DNA of 64,000 bases from Phenylobacterium sp. Root700 (GTDB taxonomy: Bacteria; Pseudomonadota; Alphaproteobacteria; Caulobacterales; Caulobacteraceae). Below are positions 55,999-64,000 of this stretch, in pieces. The notes under the pieces were generated by a model. That model saw only the letters and a program-made list of their open reading frames with translations. It was not told the origin of the DNA and did no database searches. The stretch is taken from positions 207,466 through 271,465 of the forward strand of contig NZ_LMHT01000015.1 of the NCBI RefSeq assembly GCF_001429025.1, written 5' to 3'. Each line of letters starts with the position of its first letter. The first letter of the stretch is position 1. The position numbers and the translations under genes were made by a program.

Positions 55999-57387
55999 CT
56001 AGCCCGCCACCCAGTTGCCGTGGAAGCCGAACGGCACCCGGCGTGGCAGTTCGGCCACCGCGATCGGTCCTTTGGCGATATCGAGCGCCTCGAACACCAG
56101 CAGGTCGCTGCGATCCTCGGCCGCACGCCAGACCACCGCGGTGATCCAGCCATCGCCCTCGGCCGCGTCGGCGGAGCGCGGGGTGAAGACCGGCTCGGAG
56201 GTCATGTCGCCGCCCGTCAGCGCGTAGACTTGGCGCTTGCCGGTCACCAGATCGAGGTGGGCGATGGCCGTCTGCTTAATGGTCTTGGCGTTGCTGGGAT
56301 CGGCCGCGTACCAGCCGTGACGGTGGGCCGAGCCGGCGTAGCGTTCGTCGAAGCGCGGGAACTCGCCGTCCAGATCGTCGATGGCCTCTTCCTTGATAGC
56401 GTCGCTGTTTCCATCGAGGTCGAAGGTCCAGCGCACCATCCGCGCGGCGCTGTGCTGGCCGGGCGAGCCGTCGGCGTTGGGGAACAGCGGCGCGGTGTCA
56501 TAGCGGAAGACGTCGGCGATGATCTTGCCGCCCTCCTCCCAGGCGTTCATCGGGTGGAAGACATAGGACGGCGGGGCGTTGAACCAGCGGATCGAGGCCA
56601 CCTCGCCGTCGCGGCGCATGACGCCGACATGGCTGCCCTTGTCCGGCTCCCAGGCATAGGCCGGCAGGCCCTTCATCGCCCGCTCCAGGCTGCCGGTCAG
56701 CGGCAGAATCGGGAACAGGGCGTAGTTCTCGGTGACCAGGAAGTCGTGGACCATCGAGGAGAACGGCGCCTGGAAGTCGTCGCGCCGCACCACCTTGCCG
56801 CTGGCGTCAGTGACGCCGTAGCTCATCCCGGCCGACAACGGCATGTCGCCGACACCATAGCCGAACCAGACCATCTCGCCGGTCTTGGGGTCGATCTTCG
56901 GGTGGGCGGTGACCTTGCCGTTGTACTCGGTGGCGTAGCCTTTGGAGTCCAAGGTGCGCTCGGCCATCTCGAACGGCGCGTGGGCCTCCTCCAGCGCCAG
57001 CAGCCGGCCGGCGTGGAACAGAATGTTGGTGTTGGCGACCCCGCTCTCCTTGCCCTGGGCGATCGGGTCGGTGGTCATCGGATTGCCGAAGCCGCCGAAC
57101 AGGGCGCGGCCCTCAGAATTCTCCAGCTCCCACTTGGGCGTGCGCACATAGCGGTTGCGGTAGCTGACCTTGCCGTCCTCGACGTGGAAGGCGTGGATCA
57201 TGCCGTCGCCGGTGAACCAGTGGTACTCGCCGCGCGGCTCGAACTGCGGGTTCGGGCCGGTGCGATAGAGCGTGCCCTTCAGTTCCTTCGGGATCTCGCC
57301 CTTCACCACGAGATCGAAGTCGTCCTCGCTGCGGACCGGCGCGAAGTTGCCGGACAGATACGGATTGATGCGAACGTCGCCATCCAT
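55999..57387 (-). CDS. Carotenoid cleavage oxygenase (RPE65 family)
   Basis: 462 residues. The four iron-binding His are in TAHPKID (about 167), SMVHDFL (about 217), YVFHPMNAWE (about 280) and PFGFHGNWV (about 457), spread over a seven-bladed propeller. N-terminal LYRTGPNPQFEP and HWFTGDGMIHAF are family hallmarks. These enzymes split alkene bonds of carotenoids, apocarotenoids or stilbenes (lignostilbene dioxygenases). It is in an operon with DUF2855 and a quinone oxidoreductase; no carotenoid synthesis genes are near, so degradation of an external substrate is likely. Confidence 0.92.
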   Translation of the reverse strand: MDGDVRINPYLSGNFAPVRSEDDFDLVVKGEIPKELKGTLYRTGPNPQFEPRGEYHWFTGDGMIHAFHVEDGKVSYRNRYVRTPKWELENSEGRALFGGFGNPMTTDPIAQGKESGVANTNILFHAGRLLALEEAHAPFEMAERTLDSKGYATEYNGKVTAHPKIDPKTGEMVWFGYGVGDMPLSAGMSYGVTDASGKVVRRDDFQAPFSSMVHDFLVTENYALFPILPLTGSLERAMKGLPAYAWEPDKGSHVGVMRRDGEVASIRWFNAPPSYVFHPMNAWEEGGKIIADVFRYDTAPLFPNADGSPGQHSAARMVRWTFDLDGNSDAIKEEAIDDLDGEFPRFDERYAGSAHRHGWYAADPSNAKTIKQTAIAHLDLVTGKRQVYALTGGDMTSEPVFTPRSADAAEGDGWITAVVWRAAEDRSDLLVFEALDIAKGPIAVAELPRRVPFGFHGNWVAG

Positions 57388-57413
57388 GACGCTTCTCCCT
57401 GAATTGGCCGGTT

Positions 57414-58463
57414 TCAGACCGGCCTGATGATGTGCCCTTCGTCGGGCCGCGCGCGGCCCTCGAGGACGTCGTGATAGGCCGCGACCAAGGCTTCTGGCCC
57501 GACATGTTGTTTGACGCTCAGCCAGGCAGCCTCGGCCACGAAGGCGCGCAGGGCGGCCATGAACCGGGTTTCCAGCTCAGCGTAGCCCCACTCCCCCGCC
57601 CGCTTGCGGATCTGGTCGGGCGCGAAGAACAGCACCGGCGCGGGGCCGGGAAGCTGGCTGCGCGTGCGGTCGGCCTGCCAGTGGGTGCCACCGACGATGA
57701 TGCTGCGCGACAGGCGCTCGCCGAGCGCGGCGTGAACCGCCGAGGTCACCTGCGGATCGCCCGCGAAGTCGACATAGATGGCGGGCGCCTTGGCGCTCAG
57801 CGCGCCGGCCTGGTCGTAGGTGACGATGCGGTCGTAGAGGCCAAGCTCAGCCAGCTTGGCGGCGTTGGACGGCGAGGTCAGGCCGACCACTTCCAGGCCC
57901 CGGCGCCGGGCGAACCAGGCCAGGCCCATGGCGGTCTTGCTGGACGCGCTCGACAGCACCAGCGCGCCGACGTCCTCGTCCTCGCCCAGGAAGTCGTCCA
58001 GCAGCCAGGAGGTCATGAACAACGGCCGCAGCAGGGCGCGGTGATCGTCCATCTCGTCTTCCGGCGCCTCGGAATAGGCATTGTAGGTCGGCGGCAGCTC
58101 GGCCCGATGCTGGGCGACGTCGACCAAGCCGTTGCGACCCTTCGACAGCTGCGCCGTGAAGTGGCTCGACATCGGCAGGTAGCCGAAGATCCGCAGGCCG
58201 ACCGGCGCGTCGGGCGCCTTGGACTCGACCACCCGCGCGAACCCCCAGACCGGGATACGGCCCAGCCCCTCGGGCGCCGGGAAGAACTTCCAGTAGCCGA
58301 AGCTGTCGCCCATCATCCCATAGGTGATGTTGTTGGCGGTCAGTGCGAACCGCTCGACCTCCAGCCGGGCCTCGCCATCGGCCAGATCGGTTTTTTCGGC
58401 GGCATGGCGCAGCTCGACATCACGCAAATCGTCCCGATTGATCAGCACGTCCCAGGCAGTCAT
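57414..58463 (-). CDS. DUF2855 family protein
   Basis: 349 residues. It starts with VLINRDDLRDVELR and has ALTANNITYGMMGDSFGYWKFFPAP, typical of DUF2855, which looks like a distant MDR-fold reductase with a Rossmann-like middle (VGALVLSSASSKTAMGLAWFARRRGLEVVGLTS). No function is known. It is the first gene of the leftward operon, 26 bases before the carotenoid oxygenase gene, and divergent from the TetR gene, so probably under its control. Confidence 0.88.
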   Translation of the reverse strand: MTAWDVLINRDDLRDVELRHAAEKTDLADGEARLEVERFALTANNITYGMMGDSFGYWKFFPAPEGLGRIPVWGFARVVESKAPDAPVGLRIFGYLPMSSHFTAQLSKGRNGLVDVAQHRAELPPTYNAYSEAPEDEMDDHRALLRPLFMTSWLLDDFLGEDEDVGALVLSSASSKTAMGLAWFARRRGLEVVGLTSPSNAAKLAELGLYDRIVTYDQAGALSAKAPAIYVDFAGDPQVTSAVHAALGERLSRSIIVGGTHWQADRTRSQLPGPAPVLFFAPDQIRKRAGEWGYAELETRFMAALRAFVAEAAWLSVKQHVGPEALVAAYHDVLEGRARPDEGHIIRPV

Positions 58464-58479
58464 CGCGTCCTCGTCTTTT

Positions 58480-58503
58480 TTACGTTGTAAATTTATTACG
58501 TAA
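58480..58503. promoter_or_regulatory. Probable TetR operator in the divergent promoter
   Basis: TTACGT-N12-ACGTAA, a perfect six-base inverted repeat in an AT-rich island between the starts of DUF2855 (58463) and the TetR gene (58546). Its place suits a repressor that governs both directions. Confidence 0.55.
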
Positions 58504-58545
58504 GAGCTACCTCAGGACAAGCACTTTCTTTGCCCGAGTTTACAG

Positions 58546-59148
58546 ATGCCCCGCGTCCTCTCCGAGTCCGACGTCGCCGACTTCCGCGAACGCCTTTGCG
58601 ACGCGGCCGAAAAGCTGTTCGCCGAGAAGGGACCGGACGCGGTGACCATGCGCCAGCTGGCCTCCGAGCTGGGGGTCAGCCCGATGACGCCCTATCGCTA
58701 TTTCACCGACAAGGAAGACATCCTGGCCGCCGTGCGGACCAACGGCTTCAACCGCTTCGCCGAGGCGCTCGAGACCGCGCTGGCCTCCACCGTCGGCAGC
58801 GCCAAGGCCAAGAGCTCGGCCGTGGGCGAGGCCTATCTCGCCTTCGCCTTCGAGCACCCGCAGACCTACAAGCTGATGTTCGACCTGAACCAGCCGCACG
58901 AAGACGACTATCCCGAACTGGTCGCCGCGGCGGCCCGCGCCCACCGGAACCAGAACGCCTATGTCAAAGGCCTGGTGGCGGCCGGGGTGCTGGAGGGCGA
59001 TCCCGACGAGATCGGTCGAATGTTCTGGGCCGCGACCCACGGCGCCGTCTCGCTGGAGCTGGCCGGCAAATTGCCCAAGGGCATGGCCCGCGTGGTCAAC
59101 CGGCAGCTGGGCCATGCGCTCGCCAAGGGCCTGCGTCCAGGGGCCTGA
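58546..59148 (+). CDS. TetR/AcrR-family transcriptional regulator
   Basis: 200 residues. The helix-turn-helix (about 12-58: RLCDAAEKLFAEKGPDAVTMRQLASELGVSPMTPYRYFTDKEDIL) is of TetR type. The C-terminal ligand domain has the WHG-like pattern (AYLAFAFEHPQTYKLMFDLNQP). It probably represses itself, the epoxide hydrolase downstream and the divergent operon, and is released by a pathway substrate. Confidence 0.92.
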   Translation: MPRVLSESDVADFRERLCDAAEKLFAEKGPDAVTMRQLASELGVSPMTPYRYFTDKEDILAAVRTNGFNRFAEALETALASTVGSAKAKSSAVGEAYLAFAFEHPQTYKLMFDLNQPHEDDYPELVAAAARAHRNQNAYVKGLVAAGVLEGDPDEIGRMFWAATHGAVSLELAGKLPKGMARVVNRQLGHALAKGLRPGA

Positions 59149-59210
59149 AGGCGCTTGACGGCCCTTGGGGCAAGACCCCCATCTTCCCTGCGACAAGGGG
59201 GAGACGCACA

Positions 59211-60356
59211 ATGATCCAACCGTTCGAGGTGAACTGGAGCGAGAACTCCGTTCAGGCCGTGCTGGATCAGGTCCGTGCCTATCCCTGGCCGCCGATCCCC
59301 GAGGTTCCCGACGGATGGGCCTATGGCTGCGACGCCGGCTATCTGAAGGATCTCTGCCACCACTGGACCGAAGCCTATGACTGGCGTGCGGCGGTGGCCG
59401 ACCTCAACCGCTTCCCGCAGTTCACCGCCCGGGTCGAGGATTACGACATTCACTTCCTGCACGTGGTCGGCGAGGCGCAGGGCAAGCGGCCGCTGATCCT
59501 CAGCCATGGCTGGCCGGGCTCGCACTTCGAGTTCTGGGGCGTGATCGAGAAGCTGGCCTTCCCCTCGCGCTTCGGCGGCCGAGCCGAGGACGCCTTCGAC
59601 CTGGTGATCCCGTCCCTGCCCGGCTTTGGGTTCTCCTCCAAACCGAAGCGTCCCATCGGCCAGCGCACCACGGCGCGGCTGTTCAACACCCTGATGACCG
59701 ACGTGCTCGGCTATCACCGCTACCTCGCCCAGGGCGGCGACTGGGGCGCGCTGGTCACCTCGTGGCTGGCCCACGACCACGGCGACCACGTCAGCGCCAT
59801 TCATCTGAACATGATGGGTTTCCGCCCCCATGGCGGTCCCAAGGACGAGGCCGAGATCGCCTGGATGACCCGCCAGGGCGCGATGATGGACGTGATGGGG
59901 GCCTATTTCCGCCTCCAGGCCTCCAAGCCGCAGTCGCTGGCCTGGATGGGCGCGGGCAACCCGGTCGGCCAGGCCGCCTGGATCGCTGAGCGCTTCCACG
60001 ACTGGTCGGACCTGCGCGAGCGTCCGTTCGACAAGGTCCACCCGAAGGACCGGCTGCTGACCAACATCATGCTCTATGTGATGACCGACAGCTTCGCGAC
60101 CGGCGCCTGGTACTATCGCGGCCTGCTCGAAGAGGGCGGCGTGGTCTTCCAGGAGGGCGAGCGCTGCGAGACACCGACCGCCTTCGCCAACTTCCCCGGC
60201 GAGCCGCTCTACACCGCCCCGCCCCGCTCCTGGGCCGAGCGCGCCTACAACATCAACCGCTGGACCGACCAGCCGCGCGGCGGTCACTTCGCGGCGATGG
60301 AGGAGCCGGACCTGTTCGTCACCGACGTGCGGGCCTGGGGCGCGGAGGTCGGCTGA
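59211..60356 (+). CDS. Epoxide hydrolase
   Basis: 381 residues. An N-terminal EHN domain (about 1-100: PFEVNWSENSVQAVLDQVRAYPWP, HHWTEAYDWRA) is followed by an alpha/beta hydrolase with the oxyanion motif HGWPGS (about 100), nucleophile Asp in QGGDWGALVTSW (about 179), and the final His in GGHFAAMEEPDLF. It opens epoxides to diols. The ATG at 59211 has GGGGAG nearby; the longer open frame upstream is a shadow of the TetR gene. It lies 62 bases after TetR on the same strand and belongs to the divergon with the carotenoid oxygenase. Confidence 0.93.
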   Translation: MIQPFEVNWSENSVQAVLDQVRAYPWPPIPEVPDGWAYGCDAGYLKDLCHHWTEAYDWRAAVADLNRFPQFTARVEDYDIHFLHVVGEAQGKRPLILSHGWPGSHFEFWGVIEKLAFPSRFGGRAEDAFDLVIPSLPGFGFSSKPKRPIGQRTTARLFNTLMTDVLGYHRYLAQGGDWGALVTSWLAHDHGDHVSAIHLNMMGFRPHGGPKDEAEIAWMTRQGAMMDVMGAYFRLQASKPQSLAWMGAGNPVGQAAWIAERFHDWSDLRERPFDKVHPKDRLLTNIMLYVMTDSFATGAWYYRGLLEEGGVVFQEGERCETPTAFANFPGEPLYTAPPRSWAERAYNINRWTDQPRGGHFAAMEEPDLFVTDVRAWGAEVG

Positions 60357-60469
60357 GCCCCCTCCGTCTCGGCGCTTCGCACCGAGCCACCTCCTCCAGC
60401 GGGGGAGGATCTGCACCAAGGATGCTCCCCCGTTGGGGGAGCTGTCAGCGCAGCTGACTGAGGGGGAGC
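60357..60469. repeat. Composite dispersed repeat, copy 2
   Basis: Its reverse complement has the same modules as 54471-54586 (GCTCCCCCAACGGGGGAGCATCC and AGATCCTCCCCC...GACGGAGGGGGC), plus a CAGTCAGCTGCGCTGACAG hairpin like the one at 28422. It fills the space between the convergent epoxide hydrolase and histidine kinase genes. Confidence 0.7.
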
Positions 60470-60475
60470 CCGCCC

Positions 60476-62797
60476 CTAGGCCGCGGCGTCCATCACCGTC
60501 TGGATCGCGCCGATCAGCCGCTCCAGCTCCAGCGGCTTGGGCACCAGAACATCCATGCCGGCGGCGGTGTACTCGGCCTCATGATGGGCCATGGCGTTGG
60601 CGGTCAGCGCGATGATCGGCGTACGCCTGCGGCCCTCGGCCAGTTCGCGCTCGCGGATCAAGCGCGTGGCGGTGGGGCCATCCATCACCGGCATCTGGAC
60701 GTCCATCAAGATGACGTCCCACTCCTGCTCGGCGGCGGCGGCGCAAGCCGCCTGCCCATCGGCGACGCATCGAACCTCGACGCCCAGCTGCGCCAGCAGG
60801 GTCTTGAGCACTAGCTGGTTCATCGGATTGTCCTCCGCCGCCAGGATGCGAAGATCCCCGGACGGAGCCACGAACTCGGGCGGCGCATCGATGGCGGCGG
60901 GGCCACCCTCGGCGCGGGCGAGCGGCAGGCGCACGGTGAAGGTCGATCCGGTTCCCACCCTTGAGACCGCCCCGATATCGCCGCCCATCAAGGTCGCCAA
61001 CTCCCGGCAGATAGCCAATCCCAGGCCCGACCCGCCATAGCGCCGGGTGGTGGAGGCGTCCTCCTGCACGAACTTCTGGAACAGCGATCCGAGACGGTCC
61101 TCGGCGATGCCGGGGCCGGTGTCGACCACCTTGAAGACCAGCATTCCGGCCTCGTGCGAGACCGCCAGCCGCACGGCCCCGCGCGCCGTGAACTTCACGG
61201 CGTTGGAGACAAGATTGTAGACGATCTGGCGTATCCGGGTCGGATCGCCGCGCCAGGCGCCATGGGCTTGCGGCGACACCGTCAGTTCGAACGAAACGTC
61301 CTTCTCGCTGGCCAGGGTCATGAACGTCGCCTGCACCCCGTGCGCCAGGGCGTCGATGTCGATCCGGCCGTCCTCCAGCTCCAGGCGCCCGGCCTCGATC
61401 CGCGACAGGTCCAGCAGGTCGTTCAGCAAGGCCAGCAGGGTCTCGCCCGCCTGGCGCACGACGGTCAGCCGCTCGCGCTGGCGATCCGAAAGCTCGTCGC
61501 GGGCCATGGCCTGGGCCATGCCCAGCACGCCGTTCAGCGGCGTGCGGATCTCGTGGCTCATCGTGGCCAGGAAGGCGGACTTGGCCACGTTGGCGGCGTT
61601 GGCCTCGTCCCGCGCGCGCTTCAGCGAGGCGTTGAGCGCCTTCAGCCGTTTCTCCGAACGCTTCAGGTCCTCGATGGACTGGGTGATGACCACGCACCGC
61701 ACCGGCCCCTCGCCCTGGAAGCGCGCGGCGGTCAGACGGAACCACTCGCCGCTGCGCGACTGGTAGGCGTAGGCGAAGGTGTCCGTCCGGCCGGCCAGGA
61801 CGCGCTTCACCCCGTTGGTCAGCGTCCGGCCCCGGCCGCCGGGCAGGCGCTCGAAGACCGCGAAGAGATTGCGCCCCATCGGATAGACGTCGGCCTGGAC
61901 GACCTGGGCGCCCAGTTGCTTGAAGGCCGAGTTGGCGGCGATGATCGCGCCGGTGTCGTCGATGACGGTCAACAGCGCGGCCAGCCCGTCGATGACCCCG
62001 CGCCCGAAGCGCTCGGACTCCCGCAGATCGGCCACGGCCTCGCGCTGCTCGGTGACGTCCTGGCTGGCGCCGTGCAGCGCCACGCACTTGCCGTCGACCA
62101 TGCGCGGCTCGCCCATGACCCGCAGCCAGATCCGTTCGCCCGATGCGATCAGCGCCGGCGCCTCGAAGTCGATCCGCTCGCCGGTTTCGATGGCGCCGCT
62201 GATGTGCGCCAGCACCTCTTCCCGCACCTCGGGGGCGTAGATGACCAGACTGTCGAGATGGCTCTCCACCAAGGCCGGACGCCCCAACAGCTCCGCCAGC
62301 TCGGGGCTCCAGCGCACCAGCCGCTCAGCGAGGTCGACCTCCCAGGCGCCCAGACGCGCCAGACGGCCGGCCGATTTCAGCGACACCGAGGTCGAATTCA
62401 GTTGGTTCTGCAGGTCCCGCGCCGTGGTGATGTCGACCTGGATGGCCATGAAGCCGTCCAGCGCGCCCGTGCTGGAAAAGGTCGGACGGACATCGAGGTC
62501 CAGGCAGAATTTCCGGCCGTCCTTGGCGCGGTTGATGATCTCGACGCGGAAGCCCTCGCCGCCGGCGACGCAAGCCGACATCATGGCGACGGTCGCCGGA
62601 TCGGTCTCGGGGCATTGCAGGAGCGAGCCTGGCGTGCGGCCGGCCGCCTCGGCCAGGGTGAAGCCGGTCATGGCGGTGAACCCGTCGTTCACCCAATCGA
62701 TCCGGCCGGCGGGGTCGCAGAGGACAATGGCGTGCGGCGTCAGGCGCGCCACGCTGGCCAGCCTCGCCGTCAGGTCGCCCGCCTCGATGCCGCCCAT
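60476..62797 (-). CDS. PAS-rich hybrid histidine kinase
   Basis: 773 residues with no membrane segment: three PAS domains (about 10-130, 145-265, 270-390), a HisKA dimer with phospho-acceptor His415 (MSHEIRTPLNGVLG), an HATPase (about 515-635, with NLVSNAVKF, DTGPGI and GGSGLGL) and a C-terminal receiver with Asp699 (ILMDVQMPVMDG). A phosphotransfer protein must pass the signal on; none is nearby. PAS domains suggest light, redox or small-ligand sensing in the cytoplasm. Single gene, divergent from the threonine aldolase gene. Confidence 0.93.
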   Translation of the reverse strand: MGGIEAGDLTARLASVARLTPHAIVLCDPAGRIDWVNDGFTAMTGFTLAEAAGRTPGSLLQCPETDPATVAMMSACVAGGEGFRVEIINRAKDGRKFCLDLDVRPTFSSTGALDGFMAIQVDITTARDLQNQLNSTSVSLKSAGRLARLGAWEVDLAERLVRWSPELAELLGRPALVESHLDSLVIYAPEVREEVLAHISGAIETGERIDFEAPALIASGERIWLRVMGEPRMVDGKCVALHGASQDVTEQREAVADLRESERFGRGVIDGLAALLTVIDDTGAIIAANSAFKQLGAQVVQADVYPMGRNLFAVFERLPGGRGRTLTNGVKRVLAGRTDTFAYAYQSRSGEWFRLTAARFQGEGPVRCVVITQSIEDLKRSEKRLKALNASLKRARDEANAANVAKSAFLATMSHEIRTPLNGVLGMAQAMARDELSDRQRERLTVVRQAGETLLALLNDLLDLSRIEAGRLELEDGRIDIDALAHGVQATFMTLASEKDVSFELTVSPQAHGAWRGDPTRIRQIVYNLVSNAVKFTARGAVRLAVSHEAGMLVFKVVDTGPGIAEDRLGSLFQKFVQEDASTTRRYGGSGLGLAICRELATLMGGDIGAVSRVGTGSTFTVRLPLARAEGGPAAIDAPPEFVAPSGDLRILAAEDNPMNQLVLKTLLAQLGVEVRCVADGQAACAAAAEQEWDVILMDVQMPVMDGPTATRLIRERELAEGRRRTPIIALTANAMAHHEAEYTAAGMDVLVPKPLELERLIGAIQTVMDAAA

Positions 62798-62896
62798 CCG
62801 CTAATCCCCCTGGCGGACGATGCGGCTGCGGCTATGAAGAAACCACGAAATTCGCGGCTTCGTCGGACCTCAAAGCCGCTCTAGAGGTGGGGTTAC

Positions 62897-63907
62897 ATGG
62901 CTCGCTACGATTTCGCATCCGACAACACCGCCCCCGCCGCGCCCGAGGCGATCGAGGCCCTGATCGCCGCCAACACCGGGTTCACGCCGGGCTATGGCTC
63001 CGACGCCATCAGCGCCCGCGCCGCCGACGCTGTACGGGGCCTGCTGGACGCCGACGCCGAGGTGCGGTTCGTCGCCTCCGGCACGGCGGCCAACGCCATC
63101 TCGCTGGCGGCGCTCTGTCGGCCGTTCGAGGCGGTGCTGGCCCACGAGCACGCCCATATCTGCACCGACGAGACCGGCGCCCCCGGCTTCTTCGGCCAGG
63201 GGATCGGCCTGATCGGCCTGCCGGGCGCCTCGGGCCGGCTCTTGCCGGACACGCTCACCGCGCCCCTGGCCGCCCCCGACTTCTCCCATCGTCAGTCCGC
63301 GGCGGCGCTGTCACTGACCAACGCCACCGAGTACGGCACGACCTATTCGACGCAGGCCCTGGCCGCCCTGGTCGCGCCGGCCAAGGCCAAGGGGCTGGCG
63401 GTGCATCTGGACGGCGCGCGCCTGGCCAACGCCGCGGCGGGCGGGTTCGACCTGAAAGCCATCGGCCCGATGGGCGTCGACATTCTGGTCGTCGGCGGCA
63501 CCAAGGCCGGCATGACCCCGACCGAGGCCGTGGTGATCTTCGATCGCCAGCTGGCCCGCCGGTTCGACGCGCGGCTGAAGCAGGCCGGCCAGCTCCCCTC
63601 CAAGGGCCGCTTCTACGCCGCGCCCTTCATCGGCATGCTGGAGAGCGGCGCCTTCATTGAGCGCGCCGCCCACGCCAACGCCATGGCGAGGCGCCTGGCG
63701 GCGCTCATGCCCTTCACGGTGCGCCACCCGGTGGAGGCCAATGCGGTGTTTGTTGAGATGGATGACGGGGCGCTCAGCCGCCTGCATGCGGCGGGCTGGT
63801 TCGTCTATCGGTTCCTGGACGGCTCGGTCCGCTTCATGTGCTCATGGGCGACGACGCCGGAGGCGGTCGACGAGCTTGGCGGCGTCCTGGCCGACATCAG
63901 CCGCTGA
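62897..63907 (+). CDS. ltaE: Low-specificity L-threonine aldolase-like PLP enzyme
   Basis: 336 residues. It is a fold-type I PLP enzyme of the aromatic beta-eliminating lyase/threonine aldolase family: FASDNTAPAAPEAIEAL at the start, FVASGTAANAISL near 58-70, LDGARLANAAAG near 174, and the PLP Lys203 in VVGGTKAGMTPTEAV. It would split threonine or allo-threonine into glycine and acetaldehyde. Length is usual for the family. GAGGTGGGG lies upstream of the ATG. It stands alone. Confidence 0.88.
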   Translation: MARYDFASDNTAPAAPEAIEALIAANTGFTPGYGSDAISARAADAVRGLLDADAEVRFVASGTAANAISLAALCRPFEAVLAHEHAHICTDETGAPGFFGQGIGLIGLPGASGRLLPDTLTAPLAAPDFSHRQSAAALSLTNATEYGTTYSTQALAALVAPAKAKGLAVHLDGARLANAAAGGFDLKAIGPMGVDILVVGGTKAGMTPTEAVVIFDRQLARRFDARLKQAGQLPSKGRFYAAPFIGMLESGAFIERAAHANAMARRLAALMPFTVRHPVEANAVFVEMDDGALSRLHAAGWFVYRFLDGSVRFMCSWATTPEAVDELGGVLADISR

Positions 63908-63940
63908 CCGGAGCCAGCGGCTGATGCAGGTAGGTTCGGC

Positions 63941-64000
63941 CTAGAGCGTATCGACATTCAGGATTCTCACGGCGCGAGATGTCTGATTCATAGGGCTCCG
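63941..64000. repeat. Possible dispersed repeat or element edge at the window end
   Basis: The stretch from CTAGAGCGTATCGACATTC resembles intergenic repeats seen near IS-like elements in alphaproteobacteria, but it is cut by the window end and no transposase is visible. Confidence 0.3.

Noticed and set aside
58530..59210. A 227-codon N-terminal extension of the epoxide hydrolase
   Set aside because: This part of the frame runs through the TetR gene in another phase, and the family N-terminus and a ribosome-binding site are found at 59211.

Overview
The window is a high-GC (about two-thirds G+C) piece of chromosome from an alphaproteobacterium, most likely Caulobacter or a close relative in the Caulobacteraceae. 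This rests on the type and order of housekeeping genes (rodZ-like/ispG, prfA, prmC, a DUF4167 protein, clpB, secA facing a parvulin/argJ pair), several TonB-dependent receptors and many short dispersed intergenic repeats. No IS element, CRISPR array, rRNA or tRNA was seen. Coding density is very high: every gap between called genes is under 300 bases. The largest are 40712-41009 (palindrome only), 38885-39172 (nothing recognised), 36016-36270 (oxyR operator and an orphan terminator) and 13392-13638 (nothing recognised).

Region 1 (1-14892) is mostly core: the end of a cysteine-rich regulator, a membrane-fused hydrolase, ptsP (nitrogen PTS enzyme I), a RodZ-like protein, a LOG-family enzyme, ispG (isoprenoids), two tandem paralogous proteins of unknown function, prfA, a YihY-type membrane protein, a MOSC protein coupled to prmC, and the DUF4167 protein. 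Region 2 (14893-20350) holds a zinc module (ZnuD-like receptor divergent from Zur, with palindromic operators between), a GNAT enzyme, the ribosome-rescue hydrolase arfB and two small envelope proteins.

Region 3 (20350-37460) carries clpB, an arylsulfatase, a FadL-type porin, an M20 peptidase, a run DUF1178 / nitrilase / glutaredoxin / comF (frameshifted), a methyltransferase, a LytS/LytTR two-component pair coupled to a glycerate-kinase-like gene, oxyR with a perfect palindrome at its start, and rsgA preceded by a short ORF with a strong ribosome-binding site. Region 4 (37500-50210) has an orphan gpV/PAAR-like spike pair, mutT, a serralysin-type protease, a DEAD-box helicase, argJ coupled to a parvulin lipoprotein, a thiolase, secA and a methyltransferase abutting secA.

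Region 5 (50210-54460) is a metal or heme uptake module: EF-hand protein and DUF4198 protein divergent from a TonB-dependent receptor and its own TonB, with two Fur-like palindromes between. Region 6 (54600-60360) is a catabolic-looking divergon: TetR plus epoxide hydrolase facing DUF2855, carotenoid oxygenase, quinone oxidoreductase and an NTF2-like protein, with an inverted repeat in the shared promoter. The window ends with a PAS-rich hybrid histidine kinase and a threonine-aldolase-type enzyme.
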